From: Desulfobacula sp.
Lineage (GTDB): Bacteria; Desulfobacterota; Desulfobacteria; Desulfobacterales; Desulfobacteraceae
Direction: 5' to 3'
Assembly (NCBI GenBank): GCA_018645325.1
Contig: JABGOU010000001.1
Coordinates: forward strand, 1 to 64,000
Length of the DNA stretch: 64,000 nt
In this document: positions 9,927-18,623 of the stretch, in pieces
Position numbering within the stretch: position 1 is the stretch's first letter
Layout of the letters: every line of letters begins with the position of its first letter
Program-made: the position numbers and the translations under genes
Notes under the pieces: generated by a model
The model's input: the letters and a program-made list of their open reading frames with translations, nothing else
Databases searched by the model: none
Told to the model about the DNA's origin: nothing

Positions 9927-10061
9927 GTAATTATTCAACTCTTACGCTTGAAACCGCCCTGTCTGATGGATATTTGTTTCGATGCTAAACGCTTAACCTC
10001 CTGCAAATATAAATCAGACAGGGCTTTGGGGATAACTTTTTTTAACGGGCTGAACAATTAC
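9927..10061 (-). mobile_element. 135-bp palindromic MITE, copy 1 (IS66-like ends)
   Basis: First of five related elements. Its ends are GTAATTATTCAACTC and (reverse complement) GTAATTGTTCAGCCC. The flanks are AAAAATTT and AAATTTTT, an imperfect 8-bp duplication (6/8). Inside are two arms, GCCCTGTCTGATGGATATTTG and its inverted partner, with two mismatches in this copy. It lies between the AEC carrier (start 9857) and the FadR-type regulator (end 10114). No coding capacity. Confidence 0.85.
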
Positions 10062-10113
10062 AAATTTTTTTGTATTCATAAACATGTTTTTGTAAATCCA
10101 AAATAATCCAATG

Positions 10114-10821
10114 CTATTTTGATTTCTTTTCAAAAAACTTATGGATTCGGGATAGAACATTATCCAGATGAATATTCATTTTCTCCCGGGCCAGAGCTGG
10201 ATTTTTATCCTTTATGGCCCGGTATATTTCTTTATGCTCCTCCAATATTTCTATACTTTCACTGGTTTCATAGCAAATACCAACGGTACTCTGGATAAGT
10301 GCATATATGGAAAACATTAAATGGGTTTGTATTTTATTATGGGTTGCTCCGGATATTAATAGGTGGAATGCTGCATCATCTTCTATAAGGCTCTTTTTTT
10401 TTGTGATCACCTTTTCCATGGATTCAATATTCAGCCCCAACCGTTTGATATCATCTTTTGTTGACCTTTGGGCAGCGTAATAAGCATTCCAGGACTCCAA
10501 GCACATCCTGACATCATGGACCTCTAAAACAGTATTTATGTCTTCTTTTAAAAGGCGGCGAATAGGCTCTATAAAGCTACCCGGTACGAGTGATTTAACC
10601 CGGGTACGTTTTCTTTGAGAGATCTCCACAAATCCAATGGTATCGAGAATTTTCAATGCTTCCCTCAATGAGGACCGACTCACACCAAAAAACTTCATCA
10701 GCTCCCTTTCAGAAGGAAGCGGATCTCCTGGGTTTAAGTCACCCTTAATGATATGAGCCTTTATCTGATCAACAATCAAGCTTGAAACTTTAACTTGTTT
10801 AATGGGTTGAAAATTTGTCAT
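10114..10821 (-). CDS. FadR-subfamily GntR transcriptional regulator (FCD domain)
   Basis: 235 aa. The N-terminal winged helix (residues ~8-75) has the GntR signature LNPGDPLPSERELMKFFGVS followed by SRSSLREALKILDTIGFVEI. The C-terminal ~150 residues are an all-helical FCD ligand-binding domain (the LEVHDVRMCLE region, then AAFHLLISGATHN with metal-site histidines). Relatives such as LldR, GlcC and PdhR respond to lactate, glycolate or pyruvate and bind TGGTnnnACCA-like palindromes. Four such sites occur in this window at 19982-19998, 20131-20147, 35771-35787 and 35921-35937. A GGGTGAAAG ribosome site precedes the ATG. Its own target and ligand are inferred. Confidence 0.88.
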   Translation of the reverse strand: MTNFQPIKQVKVSSLIVDQIKAHIIKGDLNPGDPLPSERELMKFFGVSRSSLREALKILDTIGFVEISQRKRTRVKSLVPGSFIEPIRRLLKEDINTVLEVHDVRMCLESWNAYYAAQRSTKDDIKRLGLNIESMEKVITKKKSLIEDDAAFHLLISGATHNKIQTHLMFSIYALIQSTVGICYETSESIEILEEHKEIYRAIKDKNPALAREKMNIHLDNVLSRIHKFFEKKSK

Positions 10822-10847
10822 TTTTCTTTCACCCTTATCATTTACTT

Positions 10848-11007
10848 AGTCTTTGAACGAAAACTTACTCATCTACTGCGTTGCTGCAAAATTTTGCCAA
10901 GTCATAAGATCGGGCCTCATGTAGAGAAGTACACTCCGGTTTCAAACTTTCTTGCGCCTTGTATATGAGCAATTTTTCATCCAAATACGGGTTTTCGGTC
11001 AGGTACT
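10848..11007. mobile_element. 160-bp MITE-like repeat with inverted ends
   Basis: The left end AGTCTTTGAACGAAAAC and the inverted right end AGTACCTGACCGAAAAC are imperfect inverted repeats. The element is flanked by a short direct repeat, ACTT (10844-10847 and 11008-11011). It fills most of the 300-bp gap between the FadR-type regulator and glcF. A similar end sequence occurs alone at 53239-53262. No open frame of note. The 4-bp duplication could be chance. Confidence 0.5.
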
Positions 11008-11121
11008 ACTTATATTTGGGTTAACGGCAAGCCACTACAATGACCGGCTATTAATGAACCAAATATTTACAATTTATTTTAATTTTTATCAAAAACCTTC
11101 TTCATAATCTATATAATAAAA

Positions 11122-12384
11122 TTATTTTTTATTTACATTAGAACCTGTTACAATCTCAGATATGTGACAGACCTTTGTCTTCATTCCATGCCGCCGGACA
11201 CCATGGGACAATTGAATCATACAGGCAGGACAAGAGGTCACCAGAAGATCCGCTCCTGTGGATTCCACATTTTTCATCTTTCTATCCAGCACCTTCATGG
11301 AAAGATCATAGTGGGTCAATGCATAAGATCCCGCTCCTCCGCAGCACCAGTCAGCTTCCGGCATTTCTCTAAATTCCACTCCGGAAACTGCCTTTAAAAT
11401 TTCCCTGTTTTCTTTGGATATTCCCTGACCGCGAACCGCATGACAGGGATCATGATACGTCACGACAACAGGTGATTTGCTTGGAACTGCTGCATATTTG
11501 TTTTTAAAAAGAAATTCCACCATATCCTGGAAAAGGGGAACCTGGCTCTTGGCAAAATCATGATTGTTTTTATCATCTTCAAATACTTTAGCATATTTTT
11601 TTAAAAATGCAGCACAGCTTGAGCAGTCTGTGACAATTACATCTAAGGATTGGGATGAAAAGATTTCAAGGTTTTTCAATGCAAGTTTTTGTGCTGCATT
11701 GATATCACCATATGTCCAGGCAGGCAGACCACAGCAGCAGTTATCAAGAACTATCACTGTTTTACCGATTTCTTTCAGTATCTTTAAACTTGCAAACCCA
11801 GCCTCCTGTTGTATAACATCAACACCGCAGCCTACGAAAAAACCAATGCGGAGCGACTCTCCCTGCCCTTTGTAAACACCTGGTTTAACAATTCCCCTAA
11901 AAGGTTTAGGGGGAAGTTTTTCAACAATGTTTTCAGCTTTAGCAAAATCCCTGCCCAGAATCCTTAAAAGGCCCAGAGCCTTGGCAACCTTTGACATACC
12001 TGAATTTTTTCCCAGGGCAGCTGCCCGTGCTGCCATGTGTAACCGCTTGGGATAGGGAAGCAATTGTTCAAACAGCAGTTTATGAATGGGTTTTCTTCCG
12101 ACTTTTTCCAGATATTCTGCTCGGCCCTTAATGACGAGATCAGGCGTAGGAACGGCACCAAAACAATTGGAAGTACAAGCGCCGCACCCCAGGCAATTAA
12201 ATAATGGATCTTCCAGTTCCTTGGACCATTGAACCCGGTCTTCTATAATGGCGCGCATCAATGCAAGCCTTCCTCTGGCAACACCGGATTCATGGCCTGT
12301 TGAACGAAATACGGGACAGGCCACCTGGCAAAAACCGCATTTATTACATTGTGAGATTGCGTCATAATCCTCAATAATATTCAT
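11122..12384 (-). CDS. glcF: Glycolate oxidase iron-sulfur subunit (GlcF-like)
   Basis: 420 aa. Two N-terminal [4Fe-4S] motifs, CNKCGFCQVACP (residues ~14-25) and CLGCGACTSNCFG (~65-77), are followed by two CCG domains (CCCGLPAWTYG and CCGGAGSYALTHYD). This is the standard GlcF layout. It should accept electrons from the flavin subunit and pass them to a quinone or another carrier. The GlcD-GlcE fusion lies 20 bp upstream in the same direction, so the two form an operon. An AAGAAGG ribosome site precedes the ATG. In the second cluster the usual Pro after the last Cys is replaced by Phe-Gly. D-lactate is an alternative substrate for the complex. Confidence 0.88.
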   Translation of the reverse strand: MNIIEDYDAISQCNKCGFCQVACPVFRSTGHESGVARGRLALMRAIIEDRVQWSKELEDPLFNCLGCGACTSNCFGAVPTPDLVIKGRAEYLEKVGRKPIHKLLFEQLLPYPKRLHMAARAAALGKNSGMSKVAKALGLLRILGRDFAKAENIVEKLPPKPFRGIVKPGVYKGQGESLRIGFFVGCGVDVIQQEAGFASLKILKEIGKTVIVLDNCCCGLPAWTYGDINAAQKLALKNLEIFSSQSLDVIVTDCSSCAAFLKKYAKVFEDDKNNHDFAKSQVPLFQDMVEFLFKNKYAAVPSKSPVVVTYHDPCHAVRGQGISKENREILKAVSGVEFREMPEADWCCGGAGSYALTHYDLSMKVLDRKMKNVESTGADLLVTSCPACMIQLSHGVRRHGMKTKVCHISEIVTGSNVNKK

Positions 12385-12404
12385 AGGATACCTTCTTATT
12401 TATT

Positions 12405-15023
12405 TTAAACATCCATATTTTTCAATTGTGGCAAGCGTCCGGGTGCAAACAGAGAACCCGGATCAAGGGCTTTTTTAATCTTGTGCATCATTCGCCATTC
12501 AGGCCTTGGGGTTCCTCCGAAAACATCTTGTTCCCGGCGAAATGATTCGGGTGATTTTTCAAGCTGCACATGGCCGTTGCAGGCAATGGCAGTTTGCGTC
12601 ATTGTTACCCAGGCATCTTTATCCAGTGAATTTAAAGAAGCAAATATCCGGCCACATCCAATATCGAGGAACCATCCGGACGGGCGTATTTGAATCTGAA
12701 TATCATTAATCAAGTCCGGCATCTTTTCAGTGGATACACCGGCCCTTAAGATATAAGACGCAAGGCCGATTTTATTAAACTCATCCTTAAAACATCCGTC
12801 AACCATGTCGTAGTTATAAGCTTTTCCTTCCTTTAATGTATTTTCCGAAAGCAGATCTTGACATGCCTTAACCTGGTGTTCAACCACCATGGAAAGGCCT
12901 TCAAAACCCACGACAATTTTCCATTCACCAGGTAATTGTTCAGACACATCACCTGCTGGCACAGCTGCGATAAAGGTGGGAAACAGGTTGGATTTCATCA
13001 GTTTAAATGCTGCATCAAAACATGTTTTCAGATCTCCTTTGGCAGATGCAGCCCGACAAAGTTCAGGCATTGTGGAGACACGCCAGGTGATCTCACAAAT
13101 CATCCCAATAGCACCGTTGCTTCCTATCATCATACGGGTCATGTCATATCCGGCAACATTTTTAACCACCTTGCCTCCGGCGGAAATAATTCTTCCCCGG
13201 GCATCAATGTATTGAAGGCCCAGTGCGAAATCTCTTGGTGCGCCATAATACATTCGTTCCGGGCCGCTGACGCCCATGGCCGCCAGAGAGCCAATAGTGG
13301 ATTTTGCACTAAAAAAAGGAGGGCGTATGGGTAACCATTGATTATTTTTACCCAGAACCTTTTGAAGCTCCAGCAATGACATTCCCGCTCCAACAGTGAT
13401 ATACTGATTGGAAGTGTCATACTCGATGACCTCGGTCATGGCAAGCGTACTGACAGCCGTGTTTTTCTTTTTGCCAAGATTGCCGTAATGCCCGAAAGTA
13501 TTTGCCCCGGAGACAATCACAGATTTTCCTGAACTTTTGGCCTCCTTGATGGCTGCCATGGCATCGGCAACGCCTTTGGCTGATGCACCCCCCAACCGTT
13601 TCAATACAGTGGGTTCACCAGCTTCTAAAGGCTGGCCAGGTGTTTCTGGAAGGGGAATCACTTTATTTGGATTTAATAAATTTTGCGGGTCAAACGATAA
13701 CTTCAAACCCTGCTGGGTGTTTAAATCATCTCCGGAAAAAATCATCCGCATGCCTGCCTGTTTTTCCCGTCCAATCCCATGCTCCCCGGATATGGTGCCA
13801 CCTAACTCAACGCAGACTTTCATAATATCCCATCCCGCCTTGTGTACCTGTTCCAACTCCGCAGGGTTCCTGGAATCAAACAATAAAAGCGGGTGCAGGT
13901 TTCCATCACCGGCATGAAAAACATTACCAACCCTGCACCCATATTTTTCAGCAATGGCCTTTACCTGATCCAGGGCCTGGGGAAGATTTGTTCTGGGCAC
14001 GCAGGCATCGTTCACAAGATAATTGGGTGCCAGGCGGGCAATAGCACCAAATGCACCCCGCCGTCCCTGCCACAATCGATCTCGTTCTGCCTGATTCTTG
14101 GCGGTTTTGATGTTTCGGCAACGGGTATTCATGCAGATCTCTTTGATCTTGGCTGCCTGCTCCTTGAGACCGACAATCATGCCCTCTACTTCAATAATCA
14201 AAACTGCTGCCGCATCTGTGGGATATCCACAGGGTGCATTGGCTTCAACTGCTTCAATTACCGTGGCATCCATCATCTCCAGGGTATTGGGAATAATTCC
14301 GGCAGATATAATTTTTGAAACAGACTGGGCAGCTGCCTGAATATCGTCATAAACAGCTAACATGGTGATAACCGTTTCAGTTTTTGGCAGAATCCGCAAG
14401 GTCAATTGGGTTGTAATGGCAAAAGCTCCTTCACTGCCCACCAACAGCCCCCGAAGATCAAATCCGGGAGGGTCAAGGGCAGGACCCCCTATTTGTAAAA
14501 TTTCACCATTGGACAGAACCACTTCCATGCCCAGAATATGGTTGGATGTCACCCCATATTTCAGACAGAGAGGCCCTCCTGAATTTTCTCCTGCATTGCC
14601 TCCAAGGGTGGCCACTTTCTGGCTGGCCGGATCTGGCGCATAAAAGCTGTTAACCTTAGCCAGGGCCTGTTGGACTTCGAAATTGGTCACACCGGGTTGA
14701 ACCACTGCATACCGGCTCTCAGGAAAAATATTTAAAATCTTATTCAATCGAGACATGCAGATCACAAGACCTTCTGTGCTTGAAATAGTACCCCCTGAAA
14801 GGTTGGTACCAAACCCCCGAGGAATGAAGTCCACACCTGCTTTATTGGCTGCTTTGACGATTTTGGAAATTTCCTGTGTATTTGCCGGAAACACAACAAT
14901 TCCTGGATTACCTTTTACCAGTGAAGCATCATAGGAGTATAGTTCAATACCCGTAGTGGTCACAGAGACATTGGATTTTCCAACTATTGTTTCCAATTCA
15001 CGAATAAAGTTTTGATTAACCAT
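12405..15023 (-). CDS. Fused glycolate oxidase flavoprotein GlcD-GlcE
   Basis: 872 aa. The first ~465 residues are a complete GlcD: an FAD-binding type 4 domain (IPRGFGTNLSGG, ATLGGNAGENSGG) and an FAD-linked oxidase C-domain (HAGDGNLHPLLLFD, SGEHGIGREKQAG). After a short linker there is a second FAD-binding type 4 domain typical of GlcE (STIGSLAAMGVSG, KNVAGYDMTRMMIGSNGA) ending with the PEWRMMHKIKKALDP tail. E. coli makes these as separate proteins. With GlcF downstream this supplies all three parts of glycolate oxidase, converting glycolate to glyoxylate. GAAGGA precedes the ATG. The neighbouring malyl-CoA genes support glycolate over lactate, by inference. Confidence 0.9.
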   Translation of the reverse strand: MVNQNFIRELETIVGKSNVSVTTTGIELYSYDASLVKGNPGIVVFPANTQEISKIVKAANKAGVDFIPRGFGTNLSGGTISSTEGLVICMSRLNKILNIFPESRYAVVQPGVTNFEVQQALAKVNSFYAPDPASQKVATLGGNAGENSGGPLCLKYGVTSNHILGMEVVLSNGEILQIGGPALDPPGFDLRGLLVGSEGAFAITTQLTLRILPKTETVITMLAVYDDIQAAAQSVSKIISAGIIPNTLEMMDATVIEAVEANAPCGYPTDAAAVLIIEVEGMIVGLKEQAAKIKEICMNTRCRNIKTAKNQAERDRLWQGRRGAFGAIARLAPNYLVNDACVPRTNLPQALDQVKAIAEKYGCRVGNVFHAGDGNLHPLLLFDSRNPAELEQVHKAGWDIMKVCVELGGTISGEHGIGREKQAGMRMIFSGDDLNTQQGLKLSFDPQNLLNPNKVIPLPETPGQPLEAGEPTVLKRLGGASAKGVADAMAAIKEAKSSGKSVIVSGANTFGHYGNLGKKKNTAVSTLAMTEVIEYDTSNQYITVGAGMSLLELQKVLGKNNQWLPIRPPFFSAKSTIGSLAAMGVSGPERMYYGAPRDFALGLQYIDARGRIISAGGKVVKNVAGYDMTRMMIGSNGAIGMICEITWRVSTMPELCRAASAKGDLKTCFDAAFKLMKSNLFPTFIAAVPAGDVSEQLPGEWKIVVGFEGLSMVVEHQVKACQDLLSENTLKEGKAYNYDMVDGCFKDEFNKIGLASYILRAGVSTEKMPDLINDIQIQIRPSGWFLDIGCGRIFASLNSLDKDAWVTMTQTAIACNGHVQLEKSPESFRREQDVFGGTPRPEWRMMHKIKKALDPGSLFAPGRLPQLKNMDV

Positions 15024-15064
15024 AGCTTTTCCTTCATTTAGCAGAACGGTTGGCCTGCGTCTTT

Positions 15065-15751
15065 TTAGATTTTATTCCATTTAACAGCCAGAAAAGCACC
15101 TTTGTCCGGGTAATTTTCATTTCCTTGACGTTCTATTTTTGCAATATCAGAAAGGCAATCTTCTTTTTGAAAATGAATCGCAGTTCTTACAACAGGATTT
15201 GCCGGGACAAGTGAACGCATTTCATCAGGAGATCTGAAAAAAATTTTTTTAAATAATTTGTGCCCTTTTTTTGCTGCATCAAGTCTTCTGTCTGCCCATG
15301 GACTCAGGCTGTTGAGGGTGGTTACCACAATAGACCCTCCTTTTTTAGTCACACGGTTAAATTCATCAATGGCTATTTTTGCATCTGTTGTAAATTCAAT
15401 AGCGGTCATGGACAAAACTTTATCAAAGGCGTTGTCTTCAAAGGGCAATGCACACATATCTGCACAAATACCGGTAAACACAGCTTGATTTGTTTTATCC
15501 ATAGCTTTTCTGAGCATGGGCCGGGAGATATCCACACCCGTAATAATAGGGCCCAAAGCCATCACATCAATGGTAAAAATTCCTGTTCCACAGCCCACAT
15601 CAAGAATTTTTTCTCTGGGAAGGGGATTTAGAAGTTCAAGCAGCACTTGGGATTCATACTGCTTGATAAGAATACCGCTCGGAGTTTCAAACCAGCTGTC
15701 ATACCTGCTTGTCCATGTATCAAAAAGAGTGTTGATCAACTTGTTTCCCAA
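15065..15751 (-). CDS. Class I SAM-dependent methyltransferase
   Basis: 228 aa. Motif I is ILDVGCGTGIFTIDV (residues ~49-63), followed by GVDISRPML (motif II) and the FDKVLSMTAIEF region (motif IV), a Methyltransf_11-type Rossmann fold. The substrate is unknown. The start is probably TTG at 15751, without a strong ribosome site. It ends 41 bp before the GlcD-GlcE fusion in the same direction and may head that operon; a role in glycolate use is not evident. Confidence 0.8.
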   Translation of the reverse strand: MGNKLINTLFDTWTSRYDSWFETPSGILIKQYESQVLLELLNPLPREKILDVGCGTGIFTIDVMALGPIITGVDISRPMLRKAMDKTNQAVFTGICADMCALPFEDNAFDKVLSMTAIEFTTDAKIAIDEFNRVTKKGGSIVVTTLNSLSPWADRRLDAAKKGHKLFKKIFFRSPDEMRSLVPANPVVRTAIHFQKEDCLSDIAKIERQGNENYPDKGAFLAVKWNKI

Positions 15752-15827
15752 AAGAGTTGCTTGAAAATAGTATTTATTAAATCTATCAAGTATTGTTTTA
15801 TATAAAAAATCAAATTTGTATGGCCGC

Positions 15828-16115
15828 CTAAATAACTGAATTAATTTTACTTTTCAGCGTAGCGTCCTTATCTCTTCTGTCATCTATTTTCAAATCAACA
15901 ACAACACGTTTTGCCCCTTCTTTAATGTGGGCAGCCCGTACCTCTTTTACCAGAGCAAACAAAGAATCCAGGTCAGGAACTTCAATAGCAGTGGAAAGTC
16001 CGCCAACGCTATAAGTATATCCTGAATCTTTTATTACCTGAATTCCTTTTTTCACAAATCTGCCTAAACTTGTACCTTCACCCATGGGATATACTGACAA
16101 TTGCGCTAGAAGCAT
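15828..16115 (-). CDS. MTH1187/YkoF-type thiamine-binding small protein
   Basis: 95 aa, matching the DUF77/MTH1187 family (90-100 aa, ferredoxin-like fold). Visible features are LAQLSVYPMGEGTSLG at the N-terminus, the YTYSVGGLSTAIEVPD core and VVVDLKIDDRRDK at the C-terminus. Family members bind thiamine or a related molecule and form tetramers; their cellular role is unclear. An AAGGAAAA ribosome site precedes the ATG. No TPP riboswitch was found upstream. Confidence 0.8.
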   Translation of the reverse strand: MLLAQLSVYPMGEGTSLGRFVKKGIQVIKDSGYTYSVGGLSTAIEVPDLDSLFALVKEVRAAHIKEGAKRVVVDLKIDDRRDKDATLKSKINSVI

Positions 16116-16172
16116 ATTTTTCCTTTTTTAAAATTAAGTAAAAAAAATAATTTGTTATGATCTGATTTTACA

Positions 16173-16200
16173 ATTACCATTACAATTATGCAATGGTAAT
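16173..16200. promoter_or_regulatory. Inverted repeat ATTACCATT...AATGGTAAT
   Basis: Two perfect 9-bp arms around a 10-nt AT-rich spacer, 58 bp upstream of the thiamine-binding protein start (16115). It could be an operator. It lies in the 16116-16479 gap, which otherwise holds only the structures listed at 16278-16360 and 16417-16449. Confidence 0.35.
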
Positions 16201-16277
16201 CCCACAGGGCCACGAATGTAAACAATATTTTGCTCTGCTATACGCTACAATGATTGTAATTGTCGGTACAGCAACTA

Positions 16278-16360
16278 GTTCGGGTCAGTTTGTCTTGGAT
16301 GAGCGTTTGGGACCTGTCAATTCTTCCCATCCAGCGATGGAAAGGTAAACTGACCTGAAC
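16278..16360. repeat. 83-bp inverted-repeat structure
   Basis: Outer arms GTTCGGGTCAGTTT (16278-16291) and AAACTGACCTGAAC (16347-16360) pair over 14 bp with one G/T-type mismatch. A smaller hairpin CCATC-CAGC-GATGG sits inside. It may be a relic mobile element or a folded RNA downstream of the malyl-CoA lyase gene. No known riboswitch signature was recognised. Confidence 0.4.
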
Positions 16361-16416
16361 GGGTATGGACGAATCATAAAAAAACTGCTTGCTATTGCCC
16401 TGGGTAATCCCATAAT

Positions 16417-16449
16417 GGGAGCCGGGCATAGTTTAACAACCCGACTCCC
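16417..16449 (-). terminator. Possible terminator hairpin after mcl
   Basis: GGGAGTCGGG and CCCGGCTCCC (minus strand) form a 10-bp GC-rich stem with one mismatch, 30 nt past the malyl-CoA lyase stop. There is no run of T after it, so intrinsic termination is uncertain. Confidence 0.4.
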
Positions 16450-16479
16450 AACTTTATCGTATGCCCATACCAATGCATA

Positions 16480-17367
16480 TTATGCGTCGGCAGCTTGAAT
16501 CTCTTCCATGGTGCGCAGAATCTGCATGGCATTTTCATATACGGGAGTATCTACCATTTTGCCAAGATAGGTAACTGCCGCTGTGCCTTTTGCAATACCT
16601 TCTTCTTCAAAAACTTTTTTCACACCTTCTGCCCATTCAATGCTTTCTGCCGAAGGAGTATAAATCTCATGAGCAGGTTCGATCTGACTTGGATGAATCA
16701 GCATTCTGCCTTCATATCCCATCTGGTGACCTTCCTCAGTACTTTTTTTATAACCTTCCATATCCTGGAATGCTACATAGGGGCAATCAATGGCAACGCA
16801 TCCGGCAGCTCTAGCTGCGACTGCTGTGTAAAACCGTGCATAAAGCTGTTCCTGGCCTTCAGATGTCAAGGTAACACGCATGTCTTTTGTATAATCTACG
16901 GCCCCAAATATCAGGGAACCGACTCTGGGGCTTGCTGTTGCTGCTTCATGGGCATTTATAACCCCTTTGGCAGTTTCAATAAGCAGCTGGATGGCAACAG
17001 AACCGACTTTCATTCCTCTTCTTTGTTCCAACTCTTCAAGTTTCCATGCCAAACGCGTCACATTCTCTTTACTACCGCATTTTGCCAGACATACACCATC
17101 AAGACCAGGATAGACAACAGCCTCAAGATCGTCGTTGGTCATCTCGGTTTCCCAGTTGTTAATTCTAACATAGAAATATTTTGCTTTTTGTTTAGCTCTG
17201 GCTGAATCAAGATACTTTTTGATCATTTCACGTCCCCTGACCTTTTCCGCCGGGGGTACTGAATCTTCAAGGTCCAGGGTTAATATGTCAACCTCAATGC
17301 TGGTTGCCTTGGTTACCATTTTTTCATTGTTGCTGGGTACGTAAAATACAGATCTCATAACTGCCAT
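16480..17367 (-). CDS. HpcH/HpaI (CitE-like) aldolase, probable malyl-CoA lyase
   Basis: 295 aa, the usual size for Mcl/CitE-like lyases. The N-terminus MRSVFYVPSNNEKM and the DLEDSVPPAEK motif are typical of the family. The middle has QLLIETAKGVINA, with a conserved metal-ligand Glu, and LIFGAVDYTKDM with its Asp; the end has GMLIHPSQIEP-like residues. The enzyme joins glyoxylate and acetyl-CoA to (S)-malyl-CoA, or the reverse. Its position as last gene of the operon with both malate-CoA ligase subunits makes malyl-CoA the most likely substrate; beta-methylmalyl-CoA is an alternative. An AAGGAG ribosome site precedes the ATG, and the mtkB stop is 50 bp upstream. Confidence 0.85.
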   Translation of the reverse strand: MAVMRSVFYVPSNNEKMVTKATSIEVDILTLDLEDSVPPAEKVRGREMIKKYLDSARAKQKAKYFYVRINNWETEMTNDDLEAVVYPGLDGVCLAKCGSKENVTRLAWKLEELEQRRGMKVGSVAIQLLIETAKGVINAHEAATASPRVGSLIFGAVDYTKDMRVTLTSEGQEQLYARFYTAVAARAAGCVAIDCPYVAFQDMEGYKKSTEEGHQMGYEGRMLIHPSQIEPAHEIYTPSAESIEWAEGVKKVFEEEGIAKGTAAVTYLGKMVDTPVYENAMQILRTMEEIQAADA

Positions 17368-17417
17368 GATAAGTTTCTCCTTTTAATATGTTTAGTTATC
17401 TAATTATGCCTATTTAA

Positions 17418-18314
17418 TTATACATTAATTAATTCTTTGATTTTCGGAGCTATCTTTTCCGGACTGTCCACAATGTGGGCTCCGGCCTCAGTCAATGCTT
17501 TCATCTTACCCTTTGCAGTTCCACGGCCTTTTTCAACAATACTGCTGGCATGGGAAAACCGCATACCCTCAGGTGCCCAGGCTCCTGCAATAAAAACCAC
17601 CAGGGGTTTTGTAAACTCTTTCTTGGCAACACAGTCGGCTGCTTCCTCTTCAAGGGTGCCGCCGATTTCACCAAAAATCGCAACGGCTTTTGTCTGGTCA
17701 TCCGTCTCAAACATTTTAAGGATATCTGCCATGGTCATCCCCAGTACAGGCTCTGTGCCTATGTGCAGGGCCGTACTGATACCCAGTCCTGCGACCTTGA
17801 GAGCCCAGGGCACGGTACCGGACTGTCCTCCGCTCCGGGAAATAACCCCAACAGGACCCGGATCAAACAATGCTCGAGCCCATTCCAAACTTCCCCCCAG
17901 CCAGCCGATGGCTGCCCGGCCCGGACTTATCAGCCCAAGACTGCCCGGTCCAAGAAGCTTTACATCATTTTTCAAAGCATAATGGACCATTTCAATAACA
18001 TCCTGGACCGGGATGCGCTCCACGGGGGAAACCACAAATTTAACGCCGGCATCAATGGCTTCATAAACGGCACTTTTCAACGCAGGGCCGGGGATGAAGG
18101 TAACTGCAGCATCAATCATTCCAACCTGTTTGATGGCTTGTTTTATCGTATCAAACACTGGAATCCCATGGACCTCTGCTCCTCCACGGCCCGGTGTAAC
18201 ACCTGCCACCACCCGGGTACCATACTCCTTCATAAATTGTGACCGCAAAGAACCTTCTCTTCCCGTCAGTCCCTGTACTACAACCTTTGTATTTTCATCC
18301 AATAATATGGACAT
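17418..18314 (-). CDS. mtkB: Malate-CoA ligase alpha subunit (SucD-like)
   Basis: 298 aa. A CoA-binding Rossmann domain (VVQGLTGREGSLRSQFMKEYG near residues 12-32) is followed by a ligase domain. The active-site His that is phosphorylated in SucD is H255, in the FSHASSIVEKGRGTAKG stretch, with the E. coli equivalent in GHAGA. The context (malyl-CoA lyase downstream, no other TCA genes) favours malate-CoA ligase (malate thiokinase) over succinyl-CoA synthetase. In the direction malyl-CoA to malate it would yield ATP. An unusual small Fe-S gene separates it by 12 bp from the beta-subunit side. GGGGGAT precedes the ATG. Confidence 0.83.
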   Translation of the reverse strand: MSILLDENTKVVVQGLTGREGSLRSQFMKEYGTRVVAGVTPGRGGAEVHGIPVFDTIKQAIKQVGMIDAAVTFIPGPALKSAVYEAIDAGVKFVVSPVERIPVQDVIEMVHYALKNDVKLLGPGSLGLISPGRAAIGWLGGSLEWARALFDPGPVGVISRSGGQSGTVPWALKVAGLGISTALHIGTEPVLGMTMADILKMFETDDQTKAVAIFGEIGGTLEEEAADCVAKKEFTKPLVVFIAGAWAPEGMRFSHASSIVEKGRGTAKGKMKALTEAGAHIVDSPEKIAPKIKELINV

Positions 18315-18326
18315 CGTATCCCCCTG

Positions 18327-18611
18327 CTAATTTGTTCCGTGTCTTTGCCTGTATTCGGATAAACCTTTGATAGGTACTTCAATGGTAATAGCACCATTCC
18401 CCCTGAACCAGCATTCGTATTCACAGGCCAGGCATTCCGTTCCTTTTCGCGCCAGCTCATCAGCAGAGTCTTCCACAACGGGCTTTCCATCTTTTAAACC
18501 CAGAATACTCCTGCTGAAAGTCTTACAGGCATCCACACAGGCATGAGTTGTGCAACCATCACATTTGGATTCATCAATGATGATTTTTATTGTTCTCTCA
18601 TGAAATTGCAT
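18327..18611 (-). CDS. Small iron-sulfur (ferredoxin-like) protein inside the mtk operon
   Basis: 94 aa. The cysteine pattern is C-x2-C-x4-C-x3-C (CDGCTTHACVDAC, residues ~17-29) and later C-x2-C-x3-C (CLACEYEC). This could bind one normal and one incomplete or unusual cluster. The N-terminus IKIIIDESKCDGC resembles ferredoxins, but the total pattern is not a standard 2x[4Fe-4S] ferredoxin and I do not recognise a named family. It lies between mtkA and mtkB with 12-bp gaps on both sides, each gene with its own ribosome site (GAGGGAAA here), so it is made together with the ligase. The function is unknown; a redox role tied to glyoxylate or malyl-CoA metabolism is a guess. Confidence 0.8.
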   Translation of the reverse strand: MQFHERTIKIIIDESKCDGCTTHACVDACKTFSRSILGLKDGKPVVEDSADELARKGTECLACEYECWFRGNGAITIEVPIKGLSEYRQRHGTN

Positions 18612-18623
18612 TTGTTTTTCCCT

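Noticed and set aside
10900-11060. Cobalamin riboswitch suggested by AGCCACTACAATGACC
   Set aside because: The sequence lacks the conserved B12-box and other core elements; it lies in and beside a MITE-like repeat.
16495-18242. Plus-strand open frames of 236 and 255 codons opposite mcl and mtkB
   Set aside because: They lie entirely antisense to well-supported enzyme genes and show no domain pattern.
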